Source: Amia ocellicauda
Taxonomy: Eukaryota > Chordata > Actinopteri > Amiiformes > Amiidae
Direction: 5' to 3'
Length of the DNA stretch: 64,000 nt
NCBI RefSeq assembly: GCF_036373705.1
Contig: NC_089856.1
Coordinates: forward strand, 1,185,001 to 1,249,000
In this document: one piece after another, positions 13,101-24,364 of the stretch
Layout: every line of letters begins with the position of its first letter
How positions within the stretch are numbered: position 1 is the stretch's first letter
Translations under genes and position numbers: made by a program
The notes under the pieces: model-generated
What the model saw: the letters and a program-made list of their open reading frames with translations, nothing else
Database searches by the model: none
Told to the model about the DNA's origin: nothing

Positions 13101-13633
13101 TTAATCCACTTACTGAATCAATCATGGCGATAACTGCAGCACCCGGAGTTCGGCCACAAGAGGAAACCGATTCATGTCCACGCCATGTTTACGGTTGTTA
13201 CTTATGCCAGATGTGCTATATCATTACACATTTCAACCCAGAGGTGTGACGGGGACCAGTCTGCGCATGATCACAGCAGGTCAGGCCACAGAGAAACTAA
13301 AATGTCCCCATCCGACTGCTGGATCTGAACCCAGTCCTCGGTTAAAGTGTCATCGTCATCATCATCATCAATAGTAGTAATTAAATCCATATGTGCACAT
13401 CATAAACAAACACTTGATTTCTGAAAGCAGCGATTCTGAATGTCTCCTGTTTCAATAAACACATACGGACACGAGTGTAAAGGACTGCACGGGGAGACAG
13501 AGACTCGTCACATTTCAGCCCGAGGAGTTACTCTGTATCCCGCGGTTGCAATTCCAGCTGATTAGTATAAATTCGCCTTGGCCGTTTTAATGATTATTAA
13601 TGTCCAATATATATCCGTGTGCCATACTCACAT
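10142..13633 (-). CDS. Secreted SOUL/heme-binding family protein (HEBP2-like), 7 exons
   Basis: Coding exons in transcript order: 13633-13632, 12309-12253, 11628-11541, 11439-11319, 10902-10763, 10662-10499, 10226-10142; 218 codons plus stop. Exon 1 ends in AT and exon 2 begins with G, so the start codon is split by a 1.3-kb intron. The product starts with a short hydrophobic signal peptide (GALIALSLLAAAKA), then a Cys-containing segment with an NSS glycosylation site at residue 23. The SOUL domain follows, recognised by SPKYEVRHYGATKWV, the central MTAPVIIRIP and the C-terminal GYQSPMKLRNRRNEVWYV. SOUL proteins bind tetrapyrroles in some family members. The signal peptide points to the secretory pathway, as in fish soul2-like proteins. 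The exact paralogue is unsettled, so no symbol is given. Confidence 0.9.
10905..11110. repeat. CA-rich microsatellite in SOUL intron
   Basis: Interrupted (CA)n with CATG and CACGTG variants lies just beyond the acceptor of the 140-bp SOUL exon. The long reading frames rich in His/Thr or Cys/Val here are repeat artefacts. Confidence 0.85.
11696..12035. repeat. ACTGACTGGACTGGACTG minisatellite in SOUL intron 2
   Basis: About ten to twelve variable tandem units of 20-35 bp, each combining AGAGTCACTGACTGG with one to four GACTG steps. The same unit recurs in opposite orientation at 24297-24364. Confidence 0.9.
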
Positions 13634-13757
13634 TGTCGTGGGAAAAGCGTTCAGCGGTGTCTGCTCCTGGGTCAGTGAATGCGCTGTCCAGCGGTGTCCA
13701 GCGGTGTCCAGCGCAGCGCACAGTCGTCAGCGTTATGTCACCAGGCGAGAGCAGCGG

Positions 13758-13764
13758 TTATATA
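13758..13764 (-). promoter_or_regulatory. TATA box of the SOUL gene
   Basis: The minus strand reads TATATAA, about 125 bases upstream of the first two bases of the split start codon. The predicted transcription start falls near 13725-13735, next to a short triplicated GGTGTCCAGC run (13690-13714). Confidence 0.55.
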
Positions 13765-13799
13765 TTCCGGCCGCGGTTATGAAAGCAGGCGTGTCGTGA

Positions 13800-14930
13800 G
13801 GTCACTTTCAAAATAGGCACCCCCCCACGGAAAAAAGCGTGTCTTCTTACCATCGCAAACCCGACCCTTTGAGGCGCAGCGCCGTGCTGCTGTGTGTGGT
13901 GTTGCTCTCGTCCAGCGCACACAGCAATGGGCTTCAGAGCTCGGCGTCACCCTCATCATGTCCCCCCTTTACTTGTCGAGGAACTGTTTTTGGACTGGGA
14001 TTAGTCAGTGGCGATCTAAATATATCCCATATATAAAACATATACTACAACACATACAATACACAAAGCCAGGGTTAACTCGATATTCAACTGCATTTGC
14101 CTTGTCCTAGTAGTGCTGCCAGATGCCTGTTCTGTCCCTCAACTCTGACCCACTACAGTGTCAACAGAAATCGCCTGATTAAAGAAGAGTCATTGTGCTG
14201 CTGGATGGGAGCCCAATGACCATGCAGATGATCCCCTCCCCCACTGAACTAATGATTTAGTTATTTATTTGATGACAAAGTGGCAACGGTGCGCTTCTCT
14301 CACGTTCCCCCTGGGGGTGCTGTCTGGGCAGGACTGGGACCCGAGCTGTGCACTGTTGTTTTGTATAGCATGTTGCACTTCTTGTATTATGCAATGTGTT
14401 TTTGAGAAAAGTGTACTTTGTGTGAGAAATCTCAGGGTCACTGGGTGAGGGGGTCTGCTCAATAAGTAGATAAACAACGCGACTGTATTGAGCACTTGTG
14501 TAGGCTCCAGGGTACGGGGACAAATGCCTTTATTATCGTATCTCCTGAACTCTGTAATGCTTTGGAAAATGTTTCTTGTGAGAAGTGTATGTCACCCCGG
14601 CTAAGAGCATCTGCTAACACACACACACAAACAACACCCTAATGGAATAAAAGAAGCAGCCAACACGAGAGGTGAGCGCAGGAATCCGCCACAAACTGCA
14701 TTTCTGTCCCAACAGCTCAGACACAAACAGCAGGAGAATCTGCACCGTCATTCCCATCGCCAGGCTGCGCTTTGAACCCGTGAAGGGAGAAAATAAAGAA
14801 TGAAAATAAATCCGAGACATCAGAGAGAGCCCTTATTCAAACCAGACAAAGAGCGAACCCGGCGACTGTTACTCTACCCAGCCTGTGCCAACACCCCTCA
14901 GAGACGCGTCACCTGACACTCTTAGCAATC
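13800..14930. other. Intergenic stretch upstream of SOUL
   Basis: No coding exon or RNA gene recognised on either strand. It lies between the SOUL promoter and the microsatellites downstream of SHFL. Confidence 0.55.
14550..14620 (+). mobile_element. Degenerate SINE/LINE 3' tail
   Basis: CTCTGTAATGCTTTGG followed by GGCTAAGAGCATCTGCTAA matches the layout of the widespread fish retroposon tail (CTTTGGATAAGAGCGTCTGCTAAAT) with several changes and an insertion. No complete element is visible. Confidence 0.45.
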
Positions 14931-14932
14931 TG

Positions 14933-15650
14933 GTGTGTGTGTCTGTGAGTGTGTGTGTGTGTCTGTGTGTGAGAGTGTGAGTGCGTGTGAGTGTGAGAGA
15001 GTGTGAGTGCGTGTGTGTGTGAGTGTGTGTCTGTGTGTGAGAGTGTGAGTGCGTGTGTGTGTGTGTGTGCGGGGGTGTGTCTGTGAGTGTGTGTGTGTGT
15101 GTGTGTCTGTGTGTGTGTGTGTGTGAGAGTGTGAGTGCGTGTGTGTGTGTGTGCGGGTGTCTGTGTGTGTGGGGGTGTGTCTGTGTGTGTCTGTGTGTGT
15201 GAGAGAGTGTGAGTGCGTGTGTGTGTGTGTCTGTGTGTGTGAGAGAGTGTGAGTGCGTGTGTGTGTGTGTGTGTGTCTGTGTGTGTGAGAGAGTGTGAGT
15301 GCGTGTGTGTGTGTGTGTGCGGGGGTGTGTCTGTGAGTGTGTGTGTGTGTGTGTCTGTGTGTGTGTGTGTGTGTGTGAGAGTGTGAGTGCGTGTGTGTGT
15401 GTGTGCGGGTGTCTGTGTGAGTGCGTGTGTGTGTGTGTGCGGGGGTGTGTCTGTGTGTGTGTGGGGGTGTGTCTGTGTGTGTGTGTGTGTGAGAGAGTGT
15501 GAGTGCGTGTGTGTGTGTGTGCGGGGGTGTGTCTGTGTGTGTCTGTGAGTGTGTGTGTCTGTGTGTGTGTGTGTGCAGGGGTGTGTCTGTGTGTGTGTGT
15601 GTCTGTGTGTGTGTGTGTGTGTGTGTGCGGGGGTGTGTCTGTGTGTGTGA
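14933..15650. repeat. GT-rich microsatellite array
   Basis: About 720 bp of (GT)n broken at intervals by GAGAGAGTGTGAGTGC, GCGGGGGTGT and GTGTCTGT words, giving a loosely periodic higher-order pattern. Open frames of up to 289 codons on the minus strand (His/Thr repeats) are artefacts because the unit has no stop codon. Confidence 0.95.
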
Positions 15651-16016
15651 GTCTCACAATTCTTATACAATATTAGACCCTTCCCTCCCCTGATCACCTG
15701 TCTCCCGTGTCTAACACGCACTGGGATATTTGCAACGCAGGAGGGATCGATCCAGTGGTCAGGCATAAACACACACACAAGACATTGTCGTGCAGGACGT
15801 GTCTTTATATGGAAACGGAGCTGGAATTACAAACCCAGTGAACCAAACAGGGCACGACAGCAGCAACGCCTCCATCGAGCCAACGCAACACACCAGGGCA
15901 AGTGTCCCGACTGTAAACAATGAACAATAAATAGATAAACACACACATATATGTATTTTACTGCTTCCAGATTGATAAGTCGAGAGTGTTTGACTATGTA
16001 TATGTGTGTGGTTGCA

Positions 16017-16345
16017 GTGTGAGTGTGTGTGTGTCTGTGTGTGCGAGTGTGTGTGCGTGAGTGTGTCTATGTGTGCGTGTCTGTGTGTGCGTGTGTCTGT
16101 GTCTATGTGTGTGAGTGTGTCTGTGTGTGTCTGTGTGTGTGAGTGTGTCTGTGTGTGTAAGTGTGTGTCTGTGTTGTGTGTGTGAGTGTGTCTGTGTGTG
16201 TAAGTGTGTGTCTGTGTGTGTAAGTGTGAGTCTGTGTGTGTGCGTGTGTGTCTGTGTGCGTCTGTGTGTGCGTGTGAGTGTGTCTGTGTTGTGTGTCTAT
16301 GTGTGTGTGTGTGTGTGGTGTGTGTGTGTGTGTGTGTGTTGGTTT
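16017..16345. repeat. GT-rich microsatellite array
   Basis: Interrupted GTGTGTCTGTGTGTGAGTGTGT units with TAAGTG variants, lying just downstream of the SHFL stop codon relative to its transcript. Part of it may be transcribed in the SHFL 3' UTR. Confidence 0.9.
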
Positions 16346-16536
16346 GGTGCTGTTTGTGTCATGTTGTGAAGTGCACGTGTGTAGTACTGTGTGCAATAAC
16401 AGGAGCACAAAGAAACGACAGTAAAAAAATAATATCTATATCAATATAGAATGAAATGCTTGGGGAGCAGTCAGGTCCGCCGTGAGAAGCGCTGAGTGTG
16501 GGGGGGCAGCACCCTGTGCCCCTGGCAGCCAGCAGG

Positions 16537-16690
16537 CACTGACACACTGACACACAGACACACTGACACACAGGCACACTGACACACTGACACACAGGCA
16601 CACTGACACACTGACACACAGGCACACTGACACACTGACACACAGACACACAGACACACAGACACATGAGACACACAGACACACACAGAC
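16537..16690. repeat. CACACTGACA tandem repeat at the SHFL 3' end
   Basis: About ten copies of CACTGACACA with CAGG/CAGA variants end within ten bases of the SHFL stop codon, so the array is almost certainly in the SHFL 3' UTR. Confidence 0.9.
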
Positions 16691-16698
16691 AGAACTGT

Positions 16699-19600
16699 CT
16701 AATTGTTACTGCTCCTGCTGCTGCTGCCCCCCCGTCTGCTGCCCTGATCCTCGTCATCTTCCTCCTCCTCCTCTTCCTCCTCCTCGTCCTCTACCAGCAC
16801 CTCCCCCTCCCCCTCCTCATCCTCCTCGGCGATGTCGTCCAGTATGAGGTCGTACAGCTCGGCCAGGCTGCCCTGGCTCAGGCAGGTGTTGACCGTGGAG
16901 CCCGTGCTGATGTGGGGGGCGCTGGGGGACACCACTCGGGGCTTGCCCGCCTTCAGGCGACTGTGGGGGTGAACACACTCGGTGCCCGGGACGTGCGGCT
17001 CTGAGAGAGAGGGGCGGATTGATAAAAGAGTGCAGCAGTGCAAAGTGTGTGTCCTGCGCTGTGACACGGTGCTGGTTTCACTGTGTTGGAGGCAGTAGTT
17101 GGGGGGAGAGGAAGCTATAATGATAATGACCAGGTATTACCTGACTATGCAAACGAATGACCCAAACTATCCGGCAGGTTCATAATCAACAGCCTGCAGT
17201 TAATTACATCTGGAAGCGCCTCATGTCGTGATGTAGAGTCCACCTGACCTACTGAGCTGCACTGTGTTTGCAAACACAATGACAACTAGAGGCTGCTGCA
17301 ACTTTTAAGGCTTCCAAGCTATATCAGTAGGTTTCAGATTGGAGCAGTTGTAGTTTAAATGATTATGTTTGTAAATGTGTATTTTGAAATATCAATCCAA
17401 TGTAGTATACATTTAAGGATTTCATTCCTGTGTAATTGTGTGTAATTCAATATCAGTGGACTTGAAAATACATTTCTTGATTGCATGCTTCAATTATGTA
17501 AGGTACAATTGTATTTTTCACTTAATTGAATGAAGTTTTCATTCTTGTGTCATTCAAGATGCAGAATGCAATTCCCAAGTTTGGCCACATGATGCGGTAG
17601 AGGTCTGCGTCATGAATGTCATGATGTGGCTGAAATGAAATGCTGCCATTTTGATTGGTGTACAGCAGCCGTGTTTTGTGTCCTATCAACTTGGCTTCAT
17701 CAACTTTGACAGATGTTTGTACTTGTGTTAATCAGTGAAAATGTAAGCGCTTTAGGCTTCACTGTTCTGTAGATATTCACTGCTGGATGTGATATGGCCT
17801 TCAGCATCGTGGCCTCGGCGCCGTGTCACTGTTGGTGACGAAACTCACCACAATCAAGCATCACATTGTCATGTATTGTTGTACCAAGTTTGGTGCATTT
17901 TTGAATACGGCTTAAGGGATTATTCTGGGATCAAATGTCATGCGTTCATAAATACGCATATTGTGCATACGTGCACAGTCATTTCCCAGTGGCTGCCATA
18001 TTTTTGCCTGCAGTCACTTGCCTCTTGTGAGATATGCAAAGTTTCAGGGCTCTGGGATTTAGAGTTGTGCAGCAGTAGCCGTTTTCATATTTGCACGCGG
18101 ACACATGTTAAATCCAAAATTGCAGCAACCATGTACCCCACAAGCGTAATCAGCATCATGTGACCGGCACGTGTAGCTTTCTCTGCATTTGTAGGTATAA
18201 GGGGTTTCTACAACACTTGCGAGTTTCGTGAGTTTTCATGCATGTTTGAGTGTTTTATGGGCATTTGAAGTTTTGGCTGAAGGAAAAATAAAAATTACAA
18301 AAATACAGCATGAGTGGAGACTGTGGAGCCCCCCAGTGGTGCGTCTGGAGAAAACACACACAAAAAAGTGCGTTTCATTTGGTTATTGCGGGACTGCGTT
18401 CACACGGTGTAACCTATCCATCTATCTATCTATCTATCCGACAAAGGGAAGACTGCACCCAGTGTTCAGAGTGTGCCAGACTGCCCTATCCCCAATTGCA
18501 GAACTCAATACTGCAAGCTCCCCCCCGCCCCCATCCTGTCAGATTCTCCCACGTGTGCTCGGTACCTTGCCGGTTGTGGCAGTCTTCGGCGCAGCAGCTG
18601 TGGGGGGTCCTGTTTCTGCGGACTACTCCCCGGCGGGGGGGCAGGATCTGGGAGGGCAGGAGCAGTGAGTGGCAGGTGTAGCAGGGCGAGCCCACGTCCA
18701 TCCGCCCGAACCCCCTGCGGATGAAACACAGGAGAGGAGAGGAGAGGCACTTGAAGGAAGACAACAGAAGACATGGCGGACGCTTCTCTAAATGAACGTC
18801 TTACTCAGACCAGTCTATTATGCAATGGTTTTAACTGAGTGTCTATCGTTAGTATGACTTTACTAAGACCGAGTCTGAGTCTGTGTTCATGCAGCTGGCC
18901 TCTGTGCTCTGATTCAGGGGTCTCCAGCGCTGCCCTGCAGGGGCCTGGGGTCCTGCGCTCGTCTCACCTGAAGGAGCGCCTGCAGCCTGGGCAGTGGAAA
19001 TCCCCGATGCCCCACATTTTGTCCGGAGGGATGGGGTCGTACTTGGTCTTGCAGCGGTGGCAGCGAGACACCTGGAGGGAGCGAGAGGTGGAGGGAAAGG
19101 CTGAGGGTGAGCGGGCAACTGAAGGAAATAAAAGCTGCAATTAAAAGACTAATCAATATAATAACATAAAACCAGTATTTAAAACAAAGGAACACAAAAT
19201 AAATAGTAGATGGGGATGAACGAGGAGACGAAGGGGGAGATGACAGAGCATGCACACACGGCCTCAGATACACGCACTGCCACTACACTGTTTTTCGCAG
19301 GACACAGAGTTTAGCCAGTCTACCCCACCTGGAAACTGTAGGACAAAGTTGGCAATGTTACAGACCGGACTGGACTCATGGATCTGGGACACAGCCTCAA
19401 CCCCGCCCGATCCCACCCAACGGGCCTGGTCTACCCGGCTCATACCTTCTTTCTCTGGGGCACCCGGCGCCACCAGTCCTTGTCGCAGTGCTGGCAGGCG
19501 AACTGGCAGGTGTCGGAGGGGATGAGGTTGCGCTGGGCGTTGTCGAACATGCGCAGGTTCTTCTCGGTCAGTGGCAGGATGCGCAGACGCTCCCCGATCT

Positions 19601-21883
19601 CCTGCCAGCCCACACACAGCACAGCACACGCCAACACAGGGCAGGAGGAGGGCAGCAGAGGAGGAGAGAGAGAGAGAGAGAGAGAGAGATGCTGGGTGTA
19701 AAACAACAGGAGTCCCTCAAAGAGACAAACAGGATAGCGTTTCTTCAGACAGATGCTATTGTGTATTCAGACATCCTTCTTAAAAACAATGCAATCAAAT
19801 TGCAACACAGAAATCAAAGCACACAGCATTTTGCAAGAGCAGCTCAACACGCAAACAGTGACGCAACCACTGTACTAATATTTCCCAATTCTGACCCCCA
19901 TCGGGGCTTTTTCAGCGCAGGAGAGAATCGGGGCTGAGCTGGGAAGGGGAAAGCACTCTGAGGGGAATCAGTGACCAGTCTTTGTGGTGAAGTCTAGGAG
20001 GCAGGGGGGACTGGTCCGTACCTGAATATCATGGTCCTCCACCGGCCTTCTGTGCGGAGCGTTCTGCTGCGAAAGACAGAAAGGACAGTCACAGTATGGA
20101 CAGCAACCAATACCATGCACGGACACAGCCGCGCTTCAATAACGACACGATGTACAGAATATCAACCTTATAACGGATCTCAGAGAAAGCTCAGAGGGCA
20201 GTCTGGCTTACCTGGGGGGGCGCGGGCGGGGGGGCGTTCTCCTCTGCTTGGAGTCTCTGGACGACGTTCTGGAATTGTAAGGCAGCGCAGAGACGCGTGC
20301 AGAGACGATGAGAAACACAGAGAGTTACACAGAGACGCAGACAGACGCTCAGAGAGACAGTCATTCATCCTAGCGTTGACCTCCAGCTGCTCAACACCCT
20401 CGTCTTCACCGATGTGTCACCAGTGAGAGGAGCCGGTTCCTCAGCCGGCGAGAGGCTCCTCCCTCGCCCATTGGCCGATCTGGTCACCCTGGTCACCCTT
20501 CTCTCAGGATGACATGGAGATCTATTTCAATGTTTCAGTAGGGGGGTCGGCACGTGGCTCTCCCGGCTCGGCTGTGGACGCTATTCGACAGGGGATATCA
20601 CATGGGGTGACGACAGTCCCCGACTTACTCTGACTACCGGGTCCTGCCTCAGACGCCTTCTGTCCTGGTCGTCCAGTCCTGTACGAGAAAAAGCACACAC
20701 AGACACACACACACAGACACACACACACAGACACAGACACACACACACAGACACAGACACACGTCAGCTTCCCAGCGAACACATTTTGTTCATTTAGGTT
20801 GTAGTTGTATTTTGGCTGCATTTTGGTTGATGCGTATTGGTGCCTCCCCCCAGGTGCCGGCGTGGACGTGCTCTGGCCGTCTGCACTCTCGACAGGTCTG
20901 TCTCTGGAGCATCAAGCGGGACGGGGCGGCCGTGTCCAGCCTCACACTTGACCCCCGTAGTCTGAGCCCTCGCTACTCTAGCGCCCCCCCCACGGACCCA
21001 CGCTCACCTCGGTCCTTCATCAGGATGATGTCCATGGTCACCATCTGATGGTTATTGCCGTAGCGCCGCATCAGCAGCGTGGCTTTCTCGATCGTCACCT
21101 TGGCGTGGAACTTCTCGCGGAGACGGCGGACACACTTCTCCAGCTGGGGGGAGAGAGGGAGAGATTGGATTACAAAAGTAATAATTTATTTTCCCACAGA
21201 GAGCAATTCCAATACGCTACAGTGTGGTAGCAACTCTGCAGTGTCTTTGGAAACTTGATCACCTACTTTGAGGTCTTACACCTAATGACTGTAGCTTCTA
21301 ATGGTGTGGGTACACAGAACAGGTCACAATGACACTTGTGTGACGCACTTGTGATCTAGCGTCAAACCTTGCACAGTGCCATAATATAGTGTAACACCTT
21401 CTGCTGGACGAATGGAGAGACAGCGGCCACATCTGCATATTCCCGAGGGGATTCTGGGAGTCGAAGAGGGAAGAATGACCTTTCCTAACAGACCGACTGG
21501 ACGCTGCATGGGTGTGCGTAAAGACAATAACTGTGTGTAACTACTGTTTCCAGACATGTTTGGCCACCTCACCTGCAGACAAGAACATACAATCTGTAAC
21601 CTACAACGTCTGCAAAAGTCAACAAGGTTATCTGTGCGAGCGAGGACCGGGGTTGGGAAATCGTGCAGTGCCAGACCGGATTGCACAAGGTGGTTCAGTT
21701 ACAGACACAGGAAGATAACGGCGAAGTGGCGCTGAGGAAGCGCAGCCAAAACACCAGCTGAAGCTCTAGGGCCAAAGCAGGCTCGCCGCCGTGACGTCAT
21801 CACGCAGTGTGAAGGGTCCGGGTAGGAGCCCGATATAGACAGTCAAGAAACGACAGCCCCCAGATAACTAAATACATTTGAAA

Positions 21884-21935
<52 letters not shown>

Positions 21936-22422
21936 TTACAATGAATGCATTAATAGTAAACAATCATCGCGACGGTGAAAAGGTGCAAGAGAGATCAAAT
22001 GAGAGTTTAATTGCTGGTTACAAAAAGACCGCAACACCACTTTGTGTTCAAACTTCAGTGTCCATTTTATAACCAAATAGCATATGAGCCCCCGCTGCGC
22101 ACAGAAACGGGCGCAACTGCTTCCCGCTAAACCTGCCGCCTGTCGCGGGCACTTCGGGCGCCCTTTGGAGCAGACTGGCATGTTACATATACTGCACATT
22201 CAATAAAGTTAATACAGCAGGCAGAGAGGAAATAAGTTTATTAGGTTAAAGAACAAAGACCAAAAAGATAAAAGCGAACATCCGCCTAGGTGGGCACAGG
22301 AGAGAAGGAGGGTGAAGTAACCGAGTAATGATGTGCATACTAATCACACGGGCACCGGAGACATTACAGCCGTGTTTGCAGCAGCCTACCTCCACCTCCT
22401 CCTGTATCCTCCGGGCCATCAT
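16699..22422 (-). CDS. shfl: SHFL (shiftless): inhibitor of programmed -1 ribosomal frameshifting, 9 exons
   Basis: Exons in transcript order: 22422-22390, 21143-21008, 20678-20629, 20268-20212, 20066-20022, 19601-19446, 19071-18968, 18714-18566, 17000-16699; 343 codons plus stop (human SHFL is 291). The N-terminal exons give [17 protein letters not shown], matching the human opening. The core has [19 protein letters not shown], paired Cys motifs in [18 protein letters not shown] and [12 protein letters not shown], then [19 protein letters not shown], a zinc-ribbon-like fold. The C-terminus carries the leucine-rich [10 protein letters not shown] stretch (nuclear-export-like) and a run of acidic residues. 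In mammals SHFL is interferon-induced, binds stalled ribosomes at frameshift sites and restricts several RNA viruses. A second ATG follows immediately at 22419. An IRF-like site lies upstream. Confidence 0.95.
17100..18450. other. A/T-rich, microsatellite-poor last SHFL intron
   Basis: This part of the 1.57-kb last intron is more A/T-rich than its surroundings and almost free of simple repeats. It contains phrases such as ACCAAGTTTGGTGCATTTTTG and ACGGCTTAAGGGATTATTCT that have the look of an old interspersed repeat. No coding frame or named repeat family could be recognised. Confidence 0.4.
20695..20765. repeat. (CA)n microsatellite in SHFL intron
   Basis: Interrupted ACACACACAGACACAC run immediately upstream (in transcript sense) of the 50-bp SHFL exon 3. 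On the transcript it is a UG-rich tract close to the acceptor. Confidence 0.85.
21883..21933. repeat. (TA)n microsatellite in SHFL intron 1
   Basis: About 25 nearly perfect TA steps. Confidence 0.95.
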
Positions 22423-23440
22423 CCCTCGGCCGTGTGCGGGCTGCGTGTGCGGGCTGCGTCGGCTGCGTCCCGTCTCGGCTCATTTGAACAGGCGCAGTTT
22501 CCTGCTGACGGAGCCCCGGTGTGAACCCTGCACCCTGCGCACTTTACTTTCACTTTACTCCAGCAGCCCCGGGACGGCAGTGCGCCTCTCCGCGGCCGGC
22601 GCAGCGCTAGTAGAGCAGCCACAGCCCCGGGACACAGGCTCGGTCCTCGGCTGCGGTTACCGGGCTGATGAAGGGAGGAGGAGAGGAGAGGAGGAGTGCG
22701 CTGCCCCGCCATGCGTCGCTACCCGTTTCGAGCTCTTCAATATAAGCCCGTTTGCATTGCGGATTGCGGGGACTGGTAACATGCGATTGTGTCATCATGT
22801 AGACATTGAAAGCAACAAAACAAGCCATGCCTCTCATTTGCACGCTGGAAAAAACACCAGGGGCGATATTAGCAACAACATATTAGTGGAAAATAGGACA
22901 TTATAGGCTACACAAATAAGACAGTCCATATATTTGTAAAATGCGATTGATGCATTGAATGGGATAATGTATGGGAATTGCACTTGAAAACCTGTTCATT
23001 GCACTTTCATCTTTGATTGTCAGATACAACATGAAATAACGAAACTATGAGAACGGCTTGGACGAGCTAACGGTAAAACTACAGCCCCCAGAAGGCACTG
23101 CGCGCTGACCTGCACTATCGCCCCGCCCCCGCTCGGAGCCCCGGCGGGACTGCAGTCCGTGTAGAGCCGGACACGGCGGCCAGAGCTGGGCTGGACGGGG
23201 CAGCGAGAGGACCGAGTGCCCGAAACCCTGCAGAGCGGCTGGGAGACGGTCCTGCGCGGAGCCGGGGCATGGCTGGGCGCTGTGTCGGGTAGAGGTGTGA
23301 GAGGCGAGGGGACGGGCGGACGGAGTGTGGCCGGGGATCCGGCGTCGCTGCCCGGCGAGTGTGCGGTCCGTGTGTCGGAGGTCCGGACGCGCTGGTCACT
23401 CCTGCCTGCTGCCCCGGACCAGGCCCGTGAGTGGAGATGC
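22423..23440. promoter_or_regulatory. CpG-rich region between SHFL and RDH8
   Basis: Two visibly CpG-dense blocks (about 22420-22740 and 23095-23440) flank an A/T-rich gap. The first overlaps SHFL exon 1 and is its likely promoter. The second has no recognised gene and could hold a non-coding first exon of RDH8 or a divergent transcript. Reading frames in it show no family resemblance. Confidence 0.5.
22541..22560 (-). promoter_or_regulatory. IRF/ISRE-like element upstream of SHFL
   Basis: On the minus strand this reads GAGTAAAGTGAAAGTAAAGT. It contains AAGTGAAA, which fits the IRF core AANNGAAA, followed by a second near-repeat (GTAAAG). It lies about 120 bases upstream of the SHFL start codon. 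It is imperfect against the full ISRE consensus. Confidence 0.45.
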
Positions 23441-23467
23441 GTCCGAGCAGTGACGGTTGTGTGTGTG

Positions 23468-23866
23468 TAGGGTGTAGTATGTGTAGTGTGTATGTGTAGT
23501 GTGTGTGTAGTTTGTGTGTTTGTGTGTAGTGTGTGTTGTGTGTAGTGTAGTTTGCATTGTGTATGTGTTGTGTGTGTGTGTAGTGTGTATGTGTAGTGTG
23601 CATTGTGTGTGTGTTTGTGTGTAGTGTGTGTGTGCATTGTGTGTGTGTTTGTGTGTAGTGTGCATTGTGTGTGTGTTTGTGTGTAGTGTGTATGTGTAGT
23701 TTGCATTGTGTATGTGTAGTGTGCATTGTGTGTGTTTGTGTGTAGTGTGTGTTGTGTGTTTGTGTGTAGTGTGTATGTGTAGTTTGCATTGTGTTTGTGT
23801 GTGTGTGTGTGTGTGCATTGTGTATGTGTAGTGTGTGTTTGTGTGTAGTGTGTGTGTTCATTGTAG
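23468..23866. repeat. TGTGTAGTGTGTATGTGTAGTTTGCATTG array
   Basis: About 400 bp of TGTGTAGTG units interleaved with TTTGCATTGTG and GTGTTTGTGTG variants. Adjacent copies of about 60-100 bp are clearly related. Open frames of 254 and 298 codons on the minus strand are repeat artefacts. Confidence 0.92.
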
Positions 23867-24296
23867 CGTTCGTGCACATAGTAAAGAGCTCGAGTTAGAT
23901 GATGGAAAATATACATATATATATATTTTTTTCTTAACCCTAAACTTACCCTTATCTTGTATTATTATTGTTCTTGTTATTCTGAAAGTATCTTCACTCG
24001 TGTCACCGGTGTGGTGAAGATGCTGTGTGTGTGACACGGCGGGGTGTGTGCTGTGCTCGGCTCTGCTGCTCCTTGTGGTTCGGGAGCCGCCGATGCAACA
24101 GGGTGGTGGAGCTGATGGACAACAGAAATGACACTGATGCGCTGAGGAGTTTCCATCTGCATGCGATTATATAGATATGGGCCGATCACTAACCTGGGGG
24201 AAGATGTTAATCTAGATTTGAAATTCACCAAATACATGAATGAACATCATAATACTCGCATTTCTCCTTTTCCTTAATGGTCGTGTCTGTATCGGG

Positions 24297-24364
24297 ACTC
24301 CCCAGCAGTCCAGTCAGTGACTCTACAGTCCAGTCCAGTCCAGTCCGTGACTCTATAACAGTCC
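24297..24364. repeat. Inverted copy of the GACTG minisatellite
   Basis: The reverse complement contains ACTGTAGAGTCACTGACTGG, identical to a stretch near 11754 in the SOUL intron. Two to three units are present. Confidence 0.8.
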
